Origin: an uncultured Lachnospiraceae bacterium
Lineage (GTDB): Bacteria > Bacillota > Clostridia > Lachnospirales > Lachnospiraceae
Direction: 5' to 3'
Assembly (NCBI GenBank): GCA_947167135.1
Contig: CAMVGV010000001.1
Coordinates: forward strand, 47,091-111,090
DNA: 64,000 bases
The translations under genes and the position numbers were made by a program. Within the stretch, counting starts at the first letter, position 1, and each line of letters opens with the position of its first letter. Under the pieces are notes generated by a model. It saw only the letters and a program-made list of their open reading frames with translations. It did not search any database and had not been told where the DNA came from. Shown here piece by piece: positions 1-9,535 of the stretch.

Positions 1-186
1 ACTCCGGTGGGGATGAAGGTAAGCTGCGATACGGTGCTCACGGAGGTAGACCGGAGGAGGCTGGTTTTCTCCGCCGAGGTATTTGATGAAGCCGGGAAGA
101 TCGCGGAAGGAACCCATGAGAGATTTATCGTGGATAATAAGAGCTTTGAAGAGAAGGCATACGCTAAAGCAGGAAAGACAGGATAA
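1..186 (+). CDS. thioesterase family protein (3' end only)
   Basis: This is the carboxy-terminal 61 codons of a gene whose start lies before the window. The frame is open from base 1 to a TAA at 184-186. The translation contains TPVGMKV near its start and a GTHERFIVD segment, which match the end of small hot-dog-fold acyl-CoA thioesterases of the fluoroacetyl-CoA thioesterase-like family. Such proteins hydrolyse acyl-CoA thioesters in the cytoplasm; the substrate cannot be told from a fragment. One base separates its stop from the sbcD start, so the two are probably co-transcribed and coupled. The family call is inference from a short segment. Confidence 0.7.
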   Translation, partial: TPVGMKVSCDTVLTEVDRRRLVFSAEVFDEAGKIAEGTHERFIVDNKSFEEKAYAKAGKTG

Positions 187-187
187 A

Positions 188-1318
188 ATGAGACTTATTC
201 ATACATCAGACTGGCATTTGGGAATGACATTCCGGGGAGGAATGTCTTTTTCATCTGATCAGGAATACGCGGTCAACGGGATCATAAGGATCGCGGAGGA
301 GGAAAAGGCGGACGGCATACTTATTGCCGGGGATGTTTTTGACAAGAGCATCGCATCTCAGGACGCCATAAGGCTTTACGACCGGATGATCACTCATATT
401 TGTGGTGATCTGGGGATACCGGTGTATATGATAGCGGGTAATCATGACGGGGCGGAGCGTATCTCCCAATGCAGTGCCCTTTTAAGGCGGAGCGGCCTGT
501 ATATTGCGGGTTCACTGACTAAAGAGCTTCAGCGTGTGGAGGGTGAGGATACGGATATCTACCTTCTGCCCTGGATATCGACGGATAAGGTGCGGACGGT
601 ATTTCCGGACAGGGCGGATGAGACAGTTTCCATGGAGGATGCCTACAGGGTGGTTCTTGACCGCTGCAGGGAGCGTTTCCGTAAAGGAAAAAAGAATATC
701 CTTCTTTCGCATGCCTATATTATTGACGCGGAAACCTCCGTAAGTGACATTGCCGCAGAGGTCGGAAGAGCCGCCGCTGTCAGCGCGGATCTGTTTAAGG
801 ACTTTGATTATGTGGCTCTGGGGCATCTCCACGGCCCTCAGGATATAAGGGAAAACTTAAGATACAGCGGTTCACTTATGACTTATTCCTTCGGAAAGGA
901 GGAAAAGCAGGTAAAAAGCGTCACCCTGATCGACACTTCAAATATGGAACGGAAGATAATACCCATCCCGCAGCTTCATAAGAGGGTGACCTTAAGGGGC
1001 AGCTATGATGAGCTTATGAAGGCTGATTTTGATGAAGAGGTACTTCAGGGCTATGTGAAGCTGGAGGTAACGGATCATTTTGTGGGAATGGATGCCATGG
1101 CGGCCTTCAGGGAGAAGTACGGAAACCTCCTGGAGCTTTCCGGAAAGGGACTTGAAAAGGAGGATGCAAAGATCACGATGACAATAGAGGAATTTGAAAA
1201 TGCCGGGACGGATCCGGAAGAGGTTTTTACGAGGTACTGCCGGGATATTATGGGTGAAGAGCCTACGGAGCATATCCGGAAGCTGTTCCGGGAGGCGGTT
1301 GGTAAGAGTATTCACTGA
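188..1318 (+). CDS. sbcD: SbcD, exonuclease subunit (Mre11-like phosphoesterase)
   Basis: Metal-dependent nuclease subunit of the SbcCD complex, which opens hairpins and trims DNA ends during double-strand-break repair. The 376-residue product has the calcineurin-type metallophosphoesterase motifs in order: SDWHLG (D8, H10), GDVFD (D49), GNHDG, LSHAY and GHLHG. Its length is normal for the family. An open frame extends upstream to 83, but that part overlaps the preceding thioesterase gene. The ATG at 188 begins with the family-typical MRLIHTSDWH and has AGGAAAG/ACAGGA upstream, so it is preferred. sbcC follows after a repeat-filled gap of 196 bp. Confidence 0.95.
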   Translation: MRLIHTSDWHLGMTFRGGMSFSSDQEYAVNGIIRIAEEEKADGILIAGDVFDKSIASQDAIRLYDRMITHICGDLGIPVYMIAGNHDGAERISQCSALLRRSGLYIAGSLTKELQRVEGEDTDIYLLPWISTDKVRTVFPDRADETVSMEDAYRVVLDRCRERFRKGKKNILLSHAYIIDAETSVSDIAAEVGRAAAVSADLFKDFDYVALGHLHGPQDIRENLRYSGSLMTYSFGKEEKQVKSVTLIDTSNMERKIIPIPQLHKRVTLRGSYDELMKADFDEEVLQGYVKLEVTDHFVGMDAMAAFREKYGNLLELSGKGLEKEDAKITMTIEEFENAGTDPEEVFTRYCRDIMGEEPTEHIRKLFREAVGKSIH

Positions 1319-1331
1319 GGGAGGGAAAAAG

Positions 1332-1500
1332 ATCCTTCGGGCTTCGCCCTCAGGATGACAAAGATGCCGCCCTCAGGATGACAAAGATGCCGCCCTCAGG
1401 ATGACGAAGATGCCGCCATCAGGATGACAAAGATGCTGCCCTCAGGATGACAAAGATGCTGCCCTCAGGATGACAAAGATGCCGCCCTCAGGATGATAAT
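1332..1500 (+). repeat. palindrome plus 23-bp tandem array between sbcD and sbcC
   Basis: A complete imperfect palindrome lies at 1332-1356 (ATCCT TC GGGC ttc GCCC TC AGGAT). It is followed by five full 23-bp units, GCCGCCCTCAGGATGACAAAGAT with one or two changes each (1366-1388, 1389-1411, 1412-1434, 1435-1457, 1458-1480), and a partial sixth ending at 1500. Each unit repeats the right arm of the palindrome. The whole sbcD-sbcC spacer consists of this array, and no gene is seen in it. The same palindrome family recurs at about 14.5, 16.6, 17.8-18.1 and 27.95 kb. Confidence 0.9.
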
Positions 1501-1514
1501 CGAAAGGTAAACAT

Positions 1515-4166
1515 ATGAAACCCTTAAAAATAGAATTTCAGGCATTCGGACCCTATGCGGGGCATGAGACAGTGGACTTTACGGAGCTTTCGGAAAACGG
1601 ACTCTTTCTGATATTCGGAAAGACGGGCACCGGAAAGACCATGATACTTGACGCCATGACGCAAGCGCTTTACGGGAAGAGCAGCGGGCACGGAAGGGAT
1701 GACTTTCAGTCCTTACGCTGCAGTACCGCGGCTTTTGAAACTCCAACCTTTGTAAGATTTGAATTTGAGAATAACGGGGAATATTACTGCTTTGAACGGA
1801 GACTTTCAAGGAAGAGAAAGAATCTATCTCCCTCATATAACCTTATGAAAAGGGATGAAAACGGCGACTGGCAGACGATCCTTGAAAACCCCAGGGAAAA
1901 GGATCTGAATGAGAAGGCCGCAGAGATAGTGGGTCTTCCCTATGAGCAGTTCAGACAGGTTATAGTCCTTCCGCAGGGACAGTTTGAAAGGCTTCTCACC
2001 TCCACCTCGGAGGAAAAGGAAAAGATACTCACCAGTATCTTCGGAGAGGAAAGGTGGCAGGAGATCGCAGTCTCCTTTTATAACGAGGCGGAGGAACGGA
2101 GGAACCGGCTGAAGGAATCAAGGGAAAGGATAGCCGGGAGTCTCAGGGAGGAAGGCTGCGAAAGCCTTTCGGAGCTTCAGGATCTGATCGTGGAAAAGAA
2201 GGAGAATATAAGGATACTTGACAGGGAAACGGAGAGCCGGGACTTCGATAAGGAGATAAGGGAAAAGCAGGAGCTTCTTTCCCTTACAAAGCGTTTTTCT
2301 GATCTCCACAAGGCAGAAAGGGCATTGGAAGCCATATTGGAGAAAAAGGAGGAAACCGGGGCTATGGAAATAAGGCTCAGGGAAGGGAAGAGAGCTGAGG
2401 CTGTACGATCCCTGCTTTCCGTTCTGAGAGAAGCGGAGACTGAACTGAAGAAAAGAAGGAAGGAAACGGCAGGGATCAAAGCCCTTCTGGAAGAGAAAAA
2501 AAGCCGGGCTGAGAAGGCGGCAGAGGACCTGAAGCTACATGAGGGGAAAGAGGAAGAAATTGAAAATAACCGGAAGCTTATGATCCGCTATGAGGAAAAA
2601 AGAAAGGCTTATGAAGGACTTGAGGAAGCGGAGAAGGGGCTTAAGGACGCGGAAAAAATAAAGGCCGCAGCAGACAGGGAGGAAGTATCGGCAAAAAAGG
2701 AATATGAAGCACACGCCGAAAGGACGGTGGAGCTTAAGAGAGAATATGAGTCTCTGGAAGCAGAGCATACCGGTCTCTTAAATTCCTATATCGCCGGGAT
2801 AACAGGGGTGCTGGCGGCTGAACTGAAAGAGGGAGAACCCTGCCCGGTCTGCGGGAGCAGGGAGCATCCGAAGAAGGCTGCCATATCCGGTGAAACGGTG
2901 TCAAAAGCTGAGGTGGACAGGATCAGGAAGAAAAGAGACAGGAAGTATAAGGAGCTGGAGGAGGAAACGGCTTTAAGCGATAAGGCAAAGAGAAGCCTTG
3001 AAGAAAGGCAGGCGGAACGGGAGAAGGCCGGACAGAAGGTAATACAGGCGGAAGCATATCTCAAGGGCTTCAGAATGGATCTGGTGCCTGACATAGGGTC
3101 ACTAAATGAGCTTGACAAAAAAATAAAGGAGCTTTCGGATGAAGAGGAGGCTTTCCTCAGGAATAAAGAGGAGCTGCTTAAAAGGGAAAAGGAAAGCCAG
3201 AACGCGTATACGGAGATAAAGGCCGCACTTGAAGCCGCGGTAAGGGAAGAGAAAAAATCAGAGGAAAAATGCAGGGAATCCGGGGCTCTTGCGGAAACGG
3301 CTCTTAAAGAAAACGGGTTTTCTGCCAGAGAGGAGGCGGAGGAGCTTATGCTCTCTCCGGATGAGGAAGAGAAGATAAGCTCCGGGATCCGCAGCTATTA
3401 TGCCTCAAAGGAGGCGGCCGGGAAAAGCTTAAAGGAGCTAAGGGATGAGCTCCGGTCAATGACCGAGCCCGATGAGGAAAGCTGCAGGAAGGAGCTTGAC
3501 GACGCTATTGCGGGAAAGAGCGGATATAAGGAGAAAAGGGCAGTCCTCTTATCCGAGCAGAAGAGGCTTGAGAATAAAATGAAGCTCCTTACGGAAAAGG
3601 GAGAGGGCATAGACGAGGCCTTAAGGGAAGCAGAGGAGGACTTCATTTTTGCAAAGAGGTTAAGGGGCGACTCCGGAACCGGACTTCAGAGATATGTCCT
3701 CGGGATCATGTTTTCTTCTGTTATCACAGCAGCGAATTCCATGCTTGAAATGGTACATGGCGGCAGATACCGCCTGTTCCGTTCGGATGATAAGGTACAG
3801 GGCTCAAATAAAAAAGGGCTGGAGCTTAAGGTCTTTGACAAGAACAGCGGGGAAAAGGAGGGACGCTTTGTGGGTACGCTGTCCGGGGGAGAAAAGTTTC
3901 TCGTTTCCCTGGCGCTCTCCATCGGTATGTCTGTTGTTGCCGGAAAAAGCGGCATCAGGATAGAAGCCCTTTTTATCGACGAAGGATTCGGAACACTCGA
4001 CAGCGATTCCATAGGGGATGCGATGAATGTGCTGAACAGTGTGCAGGAAGCGCATGGCCTCGTGGGTATAATATCCCATGTCCGGATGCTGGAGGATCAG
4101 ATCCCCGTGAAGCTCCGGATAAGGCAGGATGAAGGCGGGAGCCATATTGTCAGGAGTGTGGGTTGA
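1515..4166 (+). CDS. sbcC: SbcC, ATPase subunit of the SbcCD nuclease (Rad50-like)
   Basis: ABC-type SMC-like ATPase that partners SbcD in processing DNA ends and hairpins. The Walker A motif GKTGTGKT is at residues 35-42, with the Q-loop region (LPQGQFERLL) after it. Long charged coiled-coil arms surround a zinc-hook CPVC at about residue 443. The carboxy-terminal half carries the signature TLSGGEKF and Walker B ALFIDEGFGTLD. At 883 residues it is shorter than the roughly 1000-1050 usual for SbcC, and the shortening falls in the coiled coils because all catalytic motifs are present. The start is the ATG directly after the repeat array, with AAAGG upstream. Confidence 0.95.
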   Translation: MKPLKIEFQAFGPYAGHETVDFTELSENGLFLIFGKTGTGKTMILDAMTQALYGKSSGHGRDDFQSLRCSTAAFETPTFVRFEFENNGEYYCFERRLSRKRKNLSPSYNLMKRDENGDWQTILENPREKDLNEKAAEIVGLPYEQFRQVIVLPQGQFERLLTSTSEEKEKILTSIFGEERWQEIAVSFYNEAEERRNRLKESRERIAGSLREEGCESLSELQDLIVEKKENIRILDRETESRDFDKEIREKQELLSLTKRFSDLHKAERALEAILEKKEETGAMEIRLREGKRAEAVRSLLSVLREAETELKKRRKETAGIKALLEEKKSRAEKAAEDLKLHEGKEEEIENNRKLMIRYEEKRKAYEGLEEAEKGLKDAEKIKAAADREEVSAKKEYEAHAERTVELKREYESLEAEHTGLLNSYIAGITGVLAAELKEGEPCPVCGSREHPKKAAISGETVSKAEVDRIRKKRDRKYKELEEETALSDKAKRSLEERQAEREKAGQKVIQAEAYLKGFRMDLVPDIGSLNELDKKIKELSDEEEAFLRNKEELLKREKESQNAYTEIKAALEAAVREEKKSEEKCRESGALAETALKENGFSAREEAEELMLSPDEEEKISSGIRSYYASKEAAGKSLKELRDELRSMTEPDEESCRKELDDAIAGKSGYKEKRAVLLSEQKRLENKMKLLTEKGEGIDEALREAEEDFIFAKRLRGDSGTGLQRYVLGIMFSSVITAANSMLEMVHGGRYRLFRSDDKVQGSNKKGLELKVFDKNSGEKEGRFVGTLSGGEKFLVSLALSIGMSVVAGKSGIRIEALFIDEGFGTLDSDSIGDAMNVLNSVQEAHGLVGIISHVRMLEDQIPVKLRIRQDEGGSHIVRSVG

Positions 4167-4277
4167 CAGGTCTGGTATACTTGGGGAAAGCGGAGGGAAA
4201 AGATTCTTCGCCGCGCTAAGCACTGAAGTGCCCCGCAAAAGTAGTGAAAAACAGCATTATTAGAGGAGATAAATTCA

Positions 4278-4859
4278 ATGCCTGCTTTATTAAATTTTTC
4301 GGATGCATCACCGGTGGTACTGGTAATTATGCTGATAATTGCGGTGTTTCTCTGGATAGAGGGGTACAGGCTATATAAGCTTGCCGTATTTTTTCTGGGT
4401 TTTATAGCAGGATTCAGCCTAAGTGGCCTTATCCTGAATTCCGTCACAGGTCTGCCTGTTCCGGCGCTTGTCATCCAGGTTGTAGTGGGACTTGCCCTCG
4501 GAGCAGCATCATTCCTGATATTGAAGCTGGGACTCTTTATCGCGGCAGCTTGTGCGGTATTTTTCCTGCTCAATAATCTTTTGCAATCCCTTGGGATAGT
4601 GGGAACCGTAATATCCTTTGCCGCTGCGGTGGTGGCAGGCTTTGTTGCAACAAAGGCGGATAAACCTGTTATCATCGTTCTTACCTCCATTATCGGAGGC
4701 TTTGCCATAACGGGTGCACTGCTCCGGCTTATTATGCTTATCCCCTATGACCTTTCCTTCCTTCCCGGGGAGGGATCGATTGTCTGGCTTATAGTAAAGG
4801 TTCTGGTATCGGCTGTGGGAATAGCCATACAGTTTTCTAAAGTGAAGGATGAGGACTGA
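4278..4859 (+). CDS. multi-pass membrane protein, DUF4203-like
   Basis: A 193-residue, strongly hydrophobic protein with about six to seven predicted membrane spans from residue 12 to 185, glycine-rich helices, and a short charged cytoplasmic tail (KVKDED). The pattern of short hydrophobic segments with GF/GL turns resembles DUF4203 (TMEM198-like) proteins of Clostridia, whose function is unknown. AGAGGAGA precedes the ATG. Its TGA overlaps the next ATG by one base (TGATG), so translation of the downstream antiporter is probably coupled and the two proteins may act together in the membrane. Function is not assigned. Confidence 0.75.
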   Translation: MPALLNFSDASPVVLVIMLIIAVFLWIEGYRLYKLAVFFLGFIAGFSLSGLILNSVTGLPVPALVIQVVVGLALGAASFLILKLGLFIAAACAVFFLLNNLLQSLGIVGTVISFAAAVVAGFVATKADKPVIIVLTSIIGGFAITGALLRLIMLIPYDLSFLPGEGSIVWLIVKVLVSAVGIAIQFSKVKDED

Positions 4860-6031
4860 TGGAAACTCTTGATATTCTGATGGATATGGCGGTGATAATA
4901 CTCTTCGCCAAGTTTTTTGCACTGCTTGCAAGGAAGCTCCATGCACCCCAGGTGGCGGGCGAGATAATCGCAGGGATAATCATAGGTCCGACACTTCTGA
5001 ATCTTGTGCAGACAACGGATTTCTTAAATGAAATGGCTGAGCTCGGAGTCATACTCCTTATGTTCAGCGCAGGTCTCGAGACGGACTTAAGAGAACTGAA
5101 GAAATCCGGGTTAAAAGCTACACTCATTGCCTGCGCAGGGGTTTTTTTACCTCTGATCCTCGGAACCCTTCTCTATATGTGCTTCTACGGATTTGACGTT
5201 GCGGGCAGTCCGGAATTTATAAAGGCGCTTTTCATAGGTACCATACTCACAGCTACCAGTGTAAGCATCACGGTGCAGGTATTAAAGGAGCTCGGAAAGA
5301 TATCAACGGAGCTCGGGATGACCATAATGAGCGCCGCGATCATAGATGATGTTATAGGTATCCTGGTGCTTACGGCAGTGATAGGCATGAAGGATCCCAG
5401 CAGCAGTATTCTCCTTGTTGCGGGAAAGACCGTTCTCTTTTTCGTGCTTGCATTTTTTGCCGGTATTGTGCTCTATCAGGTAATGAAGAGGATAGACGAG
5501 CGCTATCCGCATACCAGACGTATCCCCATTATCTCCATTGCCATCGCCTTTATCATGTCCTATGTGGCGGACAGATATTTCGGTGTTGCGGATATAACGG
5601 GAGCCTTTCTTGCGGGAGTGATCTTAAGCTCTTTAAAGGACTCCGAATATATTGAAAGGAGGGTCGATATCAATTCCTATACCTTTTTCGGCCCGGTTTT
5701 CTTTGCGTCCATCGGTCTGCAGACAAATCTCCGCACCCTGGACTCCACCATTCTTTTATTCTCACTGGCATTCGTGGTAGTAGGACTGCTGTCCAAGATA
5801 GCAGGCTGCGGAGGAATGGGAAGGATCCTCGGATATAAGGGGAAGGATGCCCTCAGGATAGGAGTCGGCATGATGACCAGGGGCGAGGTGGCTCTTATCG
5901 TGACCCAGCGTGGCCTGAAGGCAGGTATCATCGGAAGCGAATACTTTACGGCCGTGATCCTGCTTATCGTGATAAGCTCTCTTTTGACCCCTCTTTTACT
6001 GAAGGCTCTGTTCACGGAAAAAACCGCCTGA
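4859..6031 (+). CDS. cation:proton antiporter, CPA2 (KefB/NapA-like) family
   Basis: A 390-residue integral membrane transporter with about 12 to 13 spans. The segment GEIIAGIIIGP and the following LLMFSAGLETD are typical of CPA2 exchangers. The paired acidic motif AIIDDVIG puts two aspartates at residues 163-164, the arrangement known from electrogenic Na+/H+ exchangers of this group. There is no carboxy-terminal RCK/TrkA domain, so it is the short form. It exchanges a monovalent cation for protons; Na+ or K+ cannot be decided here. It forms a one-base overlap with the upstream membrane protein gene. Confidence 0.88.
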   Translation: METLDILMDMAVIILFAKFFALLARKLHAPQVAGEIIAGIIIGPTLLNLVQTTDFLNEMAELGVILLMFSAGLETDLRELKKSGLKATLIACAGVFLPLILGTLLYMCFYGFDVAGSPEFIKALFIGTILTATSVSITVQVLKELGKISTELGMTIMSAAIIDDVIGILVLTAVIGMKDPSSSILLVAGKTVLFFVLAFFAGIVLYQVMKRIDERYPHTRRIPIISIAIAFIMSYVADRYFGVADITGAFLAGVILSSLKDSEYIERRVDINSYTFFGPVFFASIGLQTNLRTLDSTILLFSLAFVVVGLLSKIAGCGGMGRILGYKGKDALRIGVGMMTRGEVALIVTQRGLKAGIIGSEYFTAVILLIVISSLLTPLLLKALFTEKTA

Positions 6032-6126
6032 GACCTGATTTGCATAAGTTATTTACATAATTTTTAACCAATTCTTCACATTTTTTTAATTTTTCCCCAT
6101 AATTTGTAGAAATATCACAAATATTA

Positions 6127-6135
6127 TGCTATATT
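6127..6135 (+). promoter_or_regulatory. extended -10 promoter of the large amidase gene
   Basis: The 200-bp gap 6032-6233 is markedly AT-rich compared with its neighbours and contains TGC-TATATT at 6127-6135, an extended -10 element about 100 bp before the gene. No convincing -35 hexamer was found at standard spacing, as expected for an extended -10 promoter. The transcribed leader would be about 90 nt, and no recognisable riboswitch was seen in it. Confidence 0.4.
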
Positions 6136-6233
6136 TTGTGTGTTGTTTTTAAAACCAGTAGACATAATCTATGTACTATAATTTAGTGAATACCTGTGTT
6201 TCAGGATATAAAAGCTATTGTAGAGGAGAGGTT

Positions 6234-9200
6234 ATGAAAAAACGTACCAAGTATTTAACAGCAATCATTTTGTCTGCCGCGATGATAGCCGGAACGGTGA
6301 GTCCGGGCTTTGCGCAGGAGGTCGGTGATACCGTCTCTATCGAAAGCAGCATTGCTATTACTGAGGAGGGAGACAGCAGTGAGATTATTGAAGGTGAGAG
6401 CGGGAATCCTGAAGTTCAGGCAGAAGCTGAGGAGGCGCCTGAGACCGCGGATGCTGGTCTGGAGGCAGATAACGGAGCATCCGGTGAAGTTTCTGATAAT
6501 GTAGCGGAGAAACCGGACGTACCTGCAGAGCCGGAATATGTCGAAGAGTTCGGAGAGACTGCTGACGCAGAGGCGGGACTGGATGAGAAAACCTGGGTTC
6601 CCGGCCACTGGGTGGAAAATTTTGAATATGAATATGACGGTAATCTCCATCTGCCCGGAGACTATAATATCTACGACTCATTCGGTGCAGGAACTGTTTA
6701 CAGGGTTGAAAAGACAGGAGAGAATATCACAAAGCAAGAAAGAGTGAAGGATATCACAGAGTCTTCAAGAATTGTCTCCTTCAATGCCATAAAGTCGATA
6801 AGCCAGAACTATCTGTATGTGTTCGAACCTGCCGGCGGTGAGGATGGAAAAAAGCTTGAGATCAACGTAAGGATAAAAAAGAGAGACGTTACCATCCGTA
6901 GCGCAACATACGCGAAAACATATGACGGGAAGCCTCTTTCGCAGAATTCGGCAGCCGAACCCAAGGAACCTGAGGTCGTCAGGGGTTCTATGGCCGGACA
7001 AGAAAAATTCAACTATGTTTTCACCGGAATAAACAAGGGAGACCCTGAGAAGGACACCTCGGTTCCGAATACCTTCATCGCTTCATCAAACGGTGATGCC
7101 ATTCTTGAAAACTATAATACCAGCTATGAATACGGAAATCTTGTAATATCTGCTTCAAGGAACGGGGTAAATTCCCTTCCGGCTCCTTCGGGGGTAAAAG
7201 CCGTAATAGACAATAATGGAAGGATAAAGCTCACCTGGAAGAAGGTAAAGTCATATAAGAGTAACGGCAAGGGTGGAGGAAAGACCGCCTACAGGATATG
7301 GAGATATAACGGTGATGACACCTGGACTTCTCTGGGAGAGGTCAGTAAGAGATCATTTCTGGACTCCACGGCGGGTGAAAACGAGAGACTGATATATAAG
7401 ATAGCAGCCTTCGGTTATGATTCATCCGGGGTTCAGGGGGAGAGCGAGACCCCTGCCTATGTCAGGACTACACCGAAGATTGTCAGCGCTTCGCCCTATG
7501 ACGGGGTAAAGTCCGTAAATGTCACCTTTATGGGACTCGGTACCGACTCGGATCATTATATTCTGGAGCATTGGAATAAGAAGAGCAAGGGCGCAAGGGA
7601 TGAGATAGATGTAAATAAATATAATTCCGCTACCGGAAAATACGAGGGAAAGAATCGCACCTTAAGCACAAACTGTTATACGGATGCGGGAGGACCGAGT
7701 GTGCAGGTATCAGTGAATAAGGCCACAATGTGCTTCAGGGTAAAGGCAAAGGAGAGCTCTGTCTATGACTTCGGAAAGAAGGAGACAATACCCGAATCAA
7801 AGTGGTCAAAGGTACAGAATGTAAAGATGATCTCCACCGCTCCCGTGCTCCGCGGGGAAAGGAAATCAAAGAGCTCCTTTGAGCTTAAGTGGAATAAGAT
7901 AAACAAGGCAAACGCGTATCTCCTGGAGTGGAGCAAGACACCGGACTTCAAGACATTTTACGGTGATGCACCGCTCTACTGCAGCAAGGATACAAAATCC
8001 TCATATTATAATTCGAGGTCATATACGGTTGAGGGTGTGGAATTCGGCGTGCCTTACTACTGCAGGGTTACGGCTTATAAGAAGAAAAAGGGTGAGGCCG
8101 GCTATGGTACTGCCCTCGGGACCTCGGCAGTGCTCGTGGAATACGGAAGACAGGAAGCCGTAAAGGATCTCAGCGCAGAGTATTATGAAGACGGTAATCA
8201 CAGATGCGATGCCAAGCTCACTTGGAAGGATGACGCCGAAAATATAAGGGGTTACTACATTCAGAGGTGGAGCTACGCATACAACAAAGCCACCAAGGCC
8301 TATGATACCGAAACCGGACATGCAGTCATTAATGATTACAAGACCATGTCAAGTAATTATATTAAGAAGAACGGTTCCGAAATAAGATATGTTAATCAGG
8401 ACGGCGAAAAGATAAACAATGGAGAACTGATAAAGTACAGAGTACAGTCGGTTACCTATTACGGAGCCGGTGCCGGTGAATTCCATGACGGCTATGTATT
8501 CGGCGAGCCTTCGGATTTCTACTATATGAATCCTTCCGGAGTGGACTTTGCAAAGAAGAAGTATGTTGTGAAGACAGGGGAGACCCTTACTCCGAAAATA
8601 AAGCTAAAGCCGGCCAAGATGCCGAAAAAGGCGGACGGTCTCACACAGGCCGAATTCAAGAAGATCTTCTTCCTGAATGACAAGATGGAATATACACTGG
8701 AGAGCGATAGTTATACCGCTTCCGAGATCAAGAAGTTTGTGACCGTCGGATCCACTTCAGGAAAGCTTAAGGGTGTAAAGGGCCACAAGGCAAAGGATAT
8801 AAAGCTTAAGGTTACGTCACCGAATGATCCGTCAAACGTATTTGCAACGACCATCGTCTGTGTCGGAGGAAAGGGAGCGGCTTCGGATCCGGCAACGGAG
8901 AAATCCACAACCGAGCTCACCGTTTGTATAGACGCAGGCCATGGCGGCAAGGATGACGGCGCGACAGGAAACGGCATTACCGAGAAGAGTATGAACCTGA
9001 AGATCGCAAAGAAGGTGGGATCCTATCTTGAAAAGAAGGGCGCAAAGGTTTATTATACGAGGACGGATGATACCTATGTATCCCTGACGGACAGAACGGA
9101 TTACGCGGATGATAATAACTGCAATCTCTTTGTCAGCATGCACTGCAATTCTGCTGAAAGCTCAGGTTCTAACGGAACAGAGGTCTATTATTCGGTAAAG

Positions 9201-9476
9201 AGTAAATACGCGAAGCACAAGCTTGCGGACGAGATAAGCTCAGCTGTTTCAAAGGCTCTCGGAACCACGAACATCGGTTCAAAGACCCGTTCGGGAAATG
9301 ACGGCGACTATTACTCGGTAATAAGAACCTCTGCAGCAAAGGGGATATCCGGACTCATCGTAGAGCATGCCTTCATTTCAAATTCCTCTGATGCGGAGAA
9401 GCTTAAGGACGACAGCAAGCTCGATGATATGGCCAAGGCCGAGGCGGAAGCCATATACAAATATTGGAACAAGTAA
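6234..9476 (+). CDS. secreted multidomain N-acetylmuramoyl-L-alanine amidase (Amidase_3)
   Basis: A 1080-residue exported peptidoglycan hydrolase. Residues 1-27 form a signal peptide (KKR, hydrophobic core, ending near GFAQE). An acidic low-complexity segment follows, then several beta-sandwich repeats of fibronectin-III type between about residues 310 and 790. The carboxy-terminal Amidase_3 domain has zinc ligands DAGHGG (H903), TEKS (E917) and SMHCN (H970), and a catalytic glutamate in VEHAF (E1044). It should cleave the bond between MurNAc and L-Ala. A frame opens at 6171, but the ATG at 6234 has AGGAGAGG just upstream and starts the signal peptide. The modules before the enzyme probably bind the wall or proteins (inference). 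Confidence 0.9.
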   Translation: MKKRTKYLTAIILSAAMIAGTVSPGFAQEVGDTVSIESSIAITEEGDSSEIIEGESGNPEVQAEAEEAPETADAGLEADNGASGEVSDNVAEKPDVPAEPEYVEEFGETADAEAGLDEKTWVPGHWVENFEYEYDGNLHLPGDYNIYDSFGAGTVYRVEKTGENITKQERVKDITESSRIVSFNAIKSISQNYLYVFEPAGGEDGKKLEINVRIKKRDVTIRSATYAKTYDGKPLSQNSAAEPKEPEVVRGSMAGQEKFNYVFTGINKGDPEKDTSVPNTFIASSNGDAILENYNTSYEYGNLVISASRNGVNSLPAPSGVKAVIDNNGRIKLTWKKVKSYKSNGKGGGKTAYRIWRYNGDDTWTSLGEVSKRSFLDSTAGENERLIYKIAAFGYDSSGVQGESETPAYVRTTPKIVSASPYDGVKSVNVTFMGLGTDSDHYILEHWNKKSKGARDEIDVNKYNSATGKYEGKNRTLSTNCYTDAGGPSVQVSVNKATMCFRVKAKESSVYDFGKKETIPESKWSKVQNVKMISTAPVLRGERKSKSSFELKWNKINKANAYLLEWSKTPDFKTFYGDAPLYCSKDTKSSYYNSRSYTVEGVEFGVPYYCRVTAYKKKKGEAGYGTALGTSAVLVEYGRQEAVKDLSAEYYEDGNHRCDAKLTWKDDAENIRGYYIQRWSYAYNKATKAYDTETGHAVINDYKTMSSNYIKKNGSEIRYVNQDGEKINNGELIKYRVQSVTYYGAGAGEFHDGYVFGEPSDFYYMNPSGVDFAKKKYVVKTGETLTPKIKLKPAKMPKKADGLTQAEFKKIFFLNDKMEYTLESDSYTASEIKKFVTVGSTSGKLKGVKGHKAKDIKLKVTSPNDPSNVFATTIVCVGGKGAASDPATEKSTTELTVCIDAGHGGKDDGATGNGITEKSMNLKIAKKVGSYLEKKGAKVYYTRTDDTYVSLTDRTDYADDNNCNLFVSMHCNSAESSGSNGTEVYYSVKSKYAKHKLADEISSAVSKALGTTNIGSKTRSGNDGDYYSVIRTSAAKGISGLIVEHAFISNSSDAEKLKDDSKLDDMAKAEAEAIYKYWNK

Positions 9477-9535
9477 TTAGCCGAAGCTTCTGTTCTTTTC
9501 AAGTGGGGACTATCCCATAGAGTAAGAGACGTATT

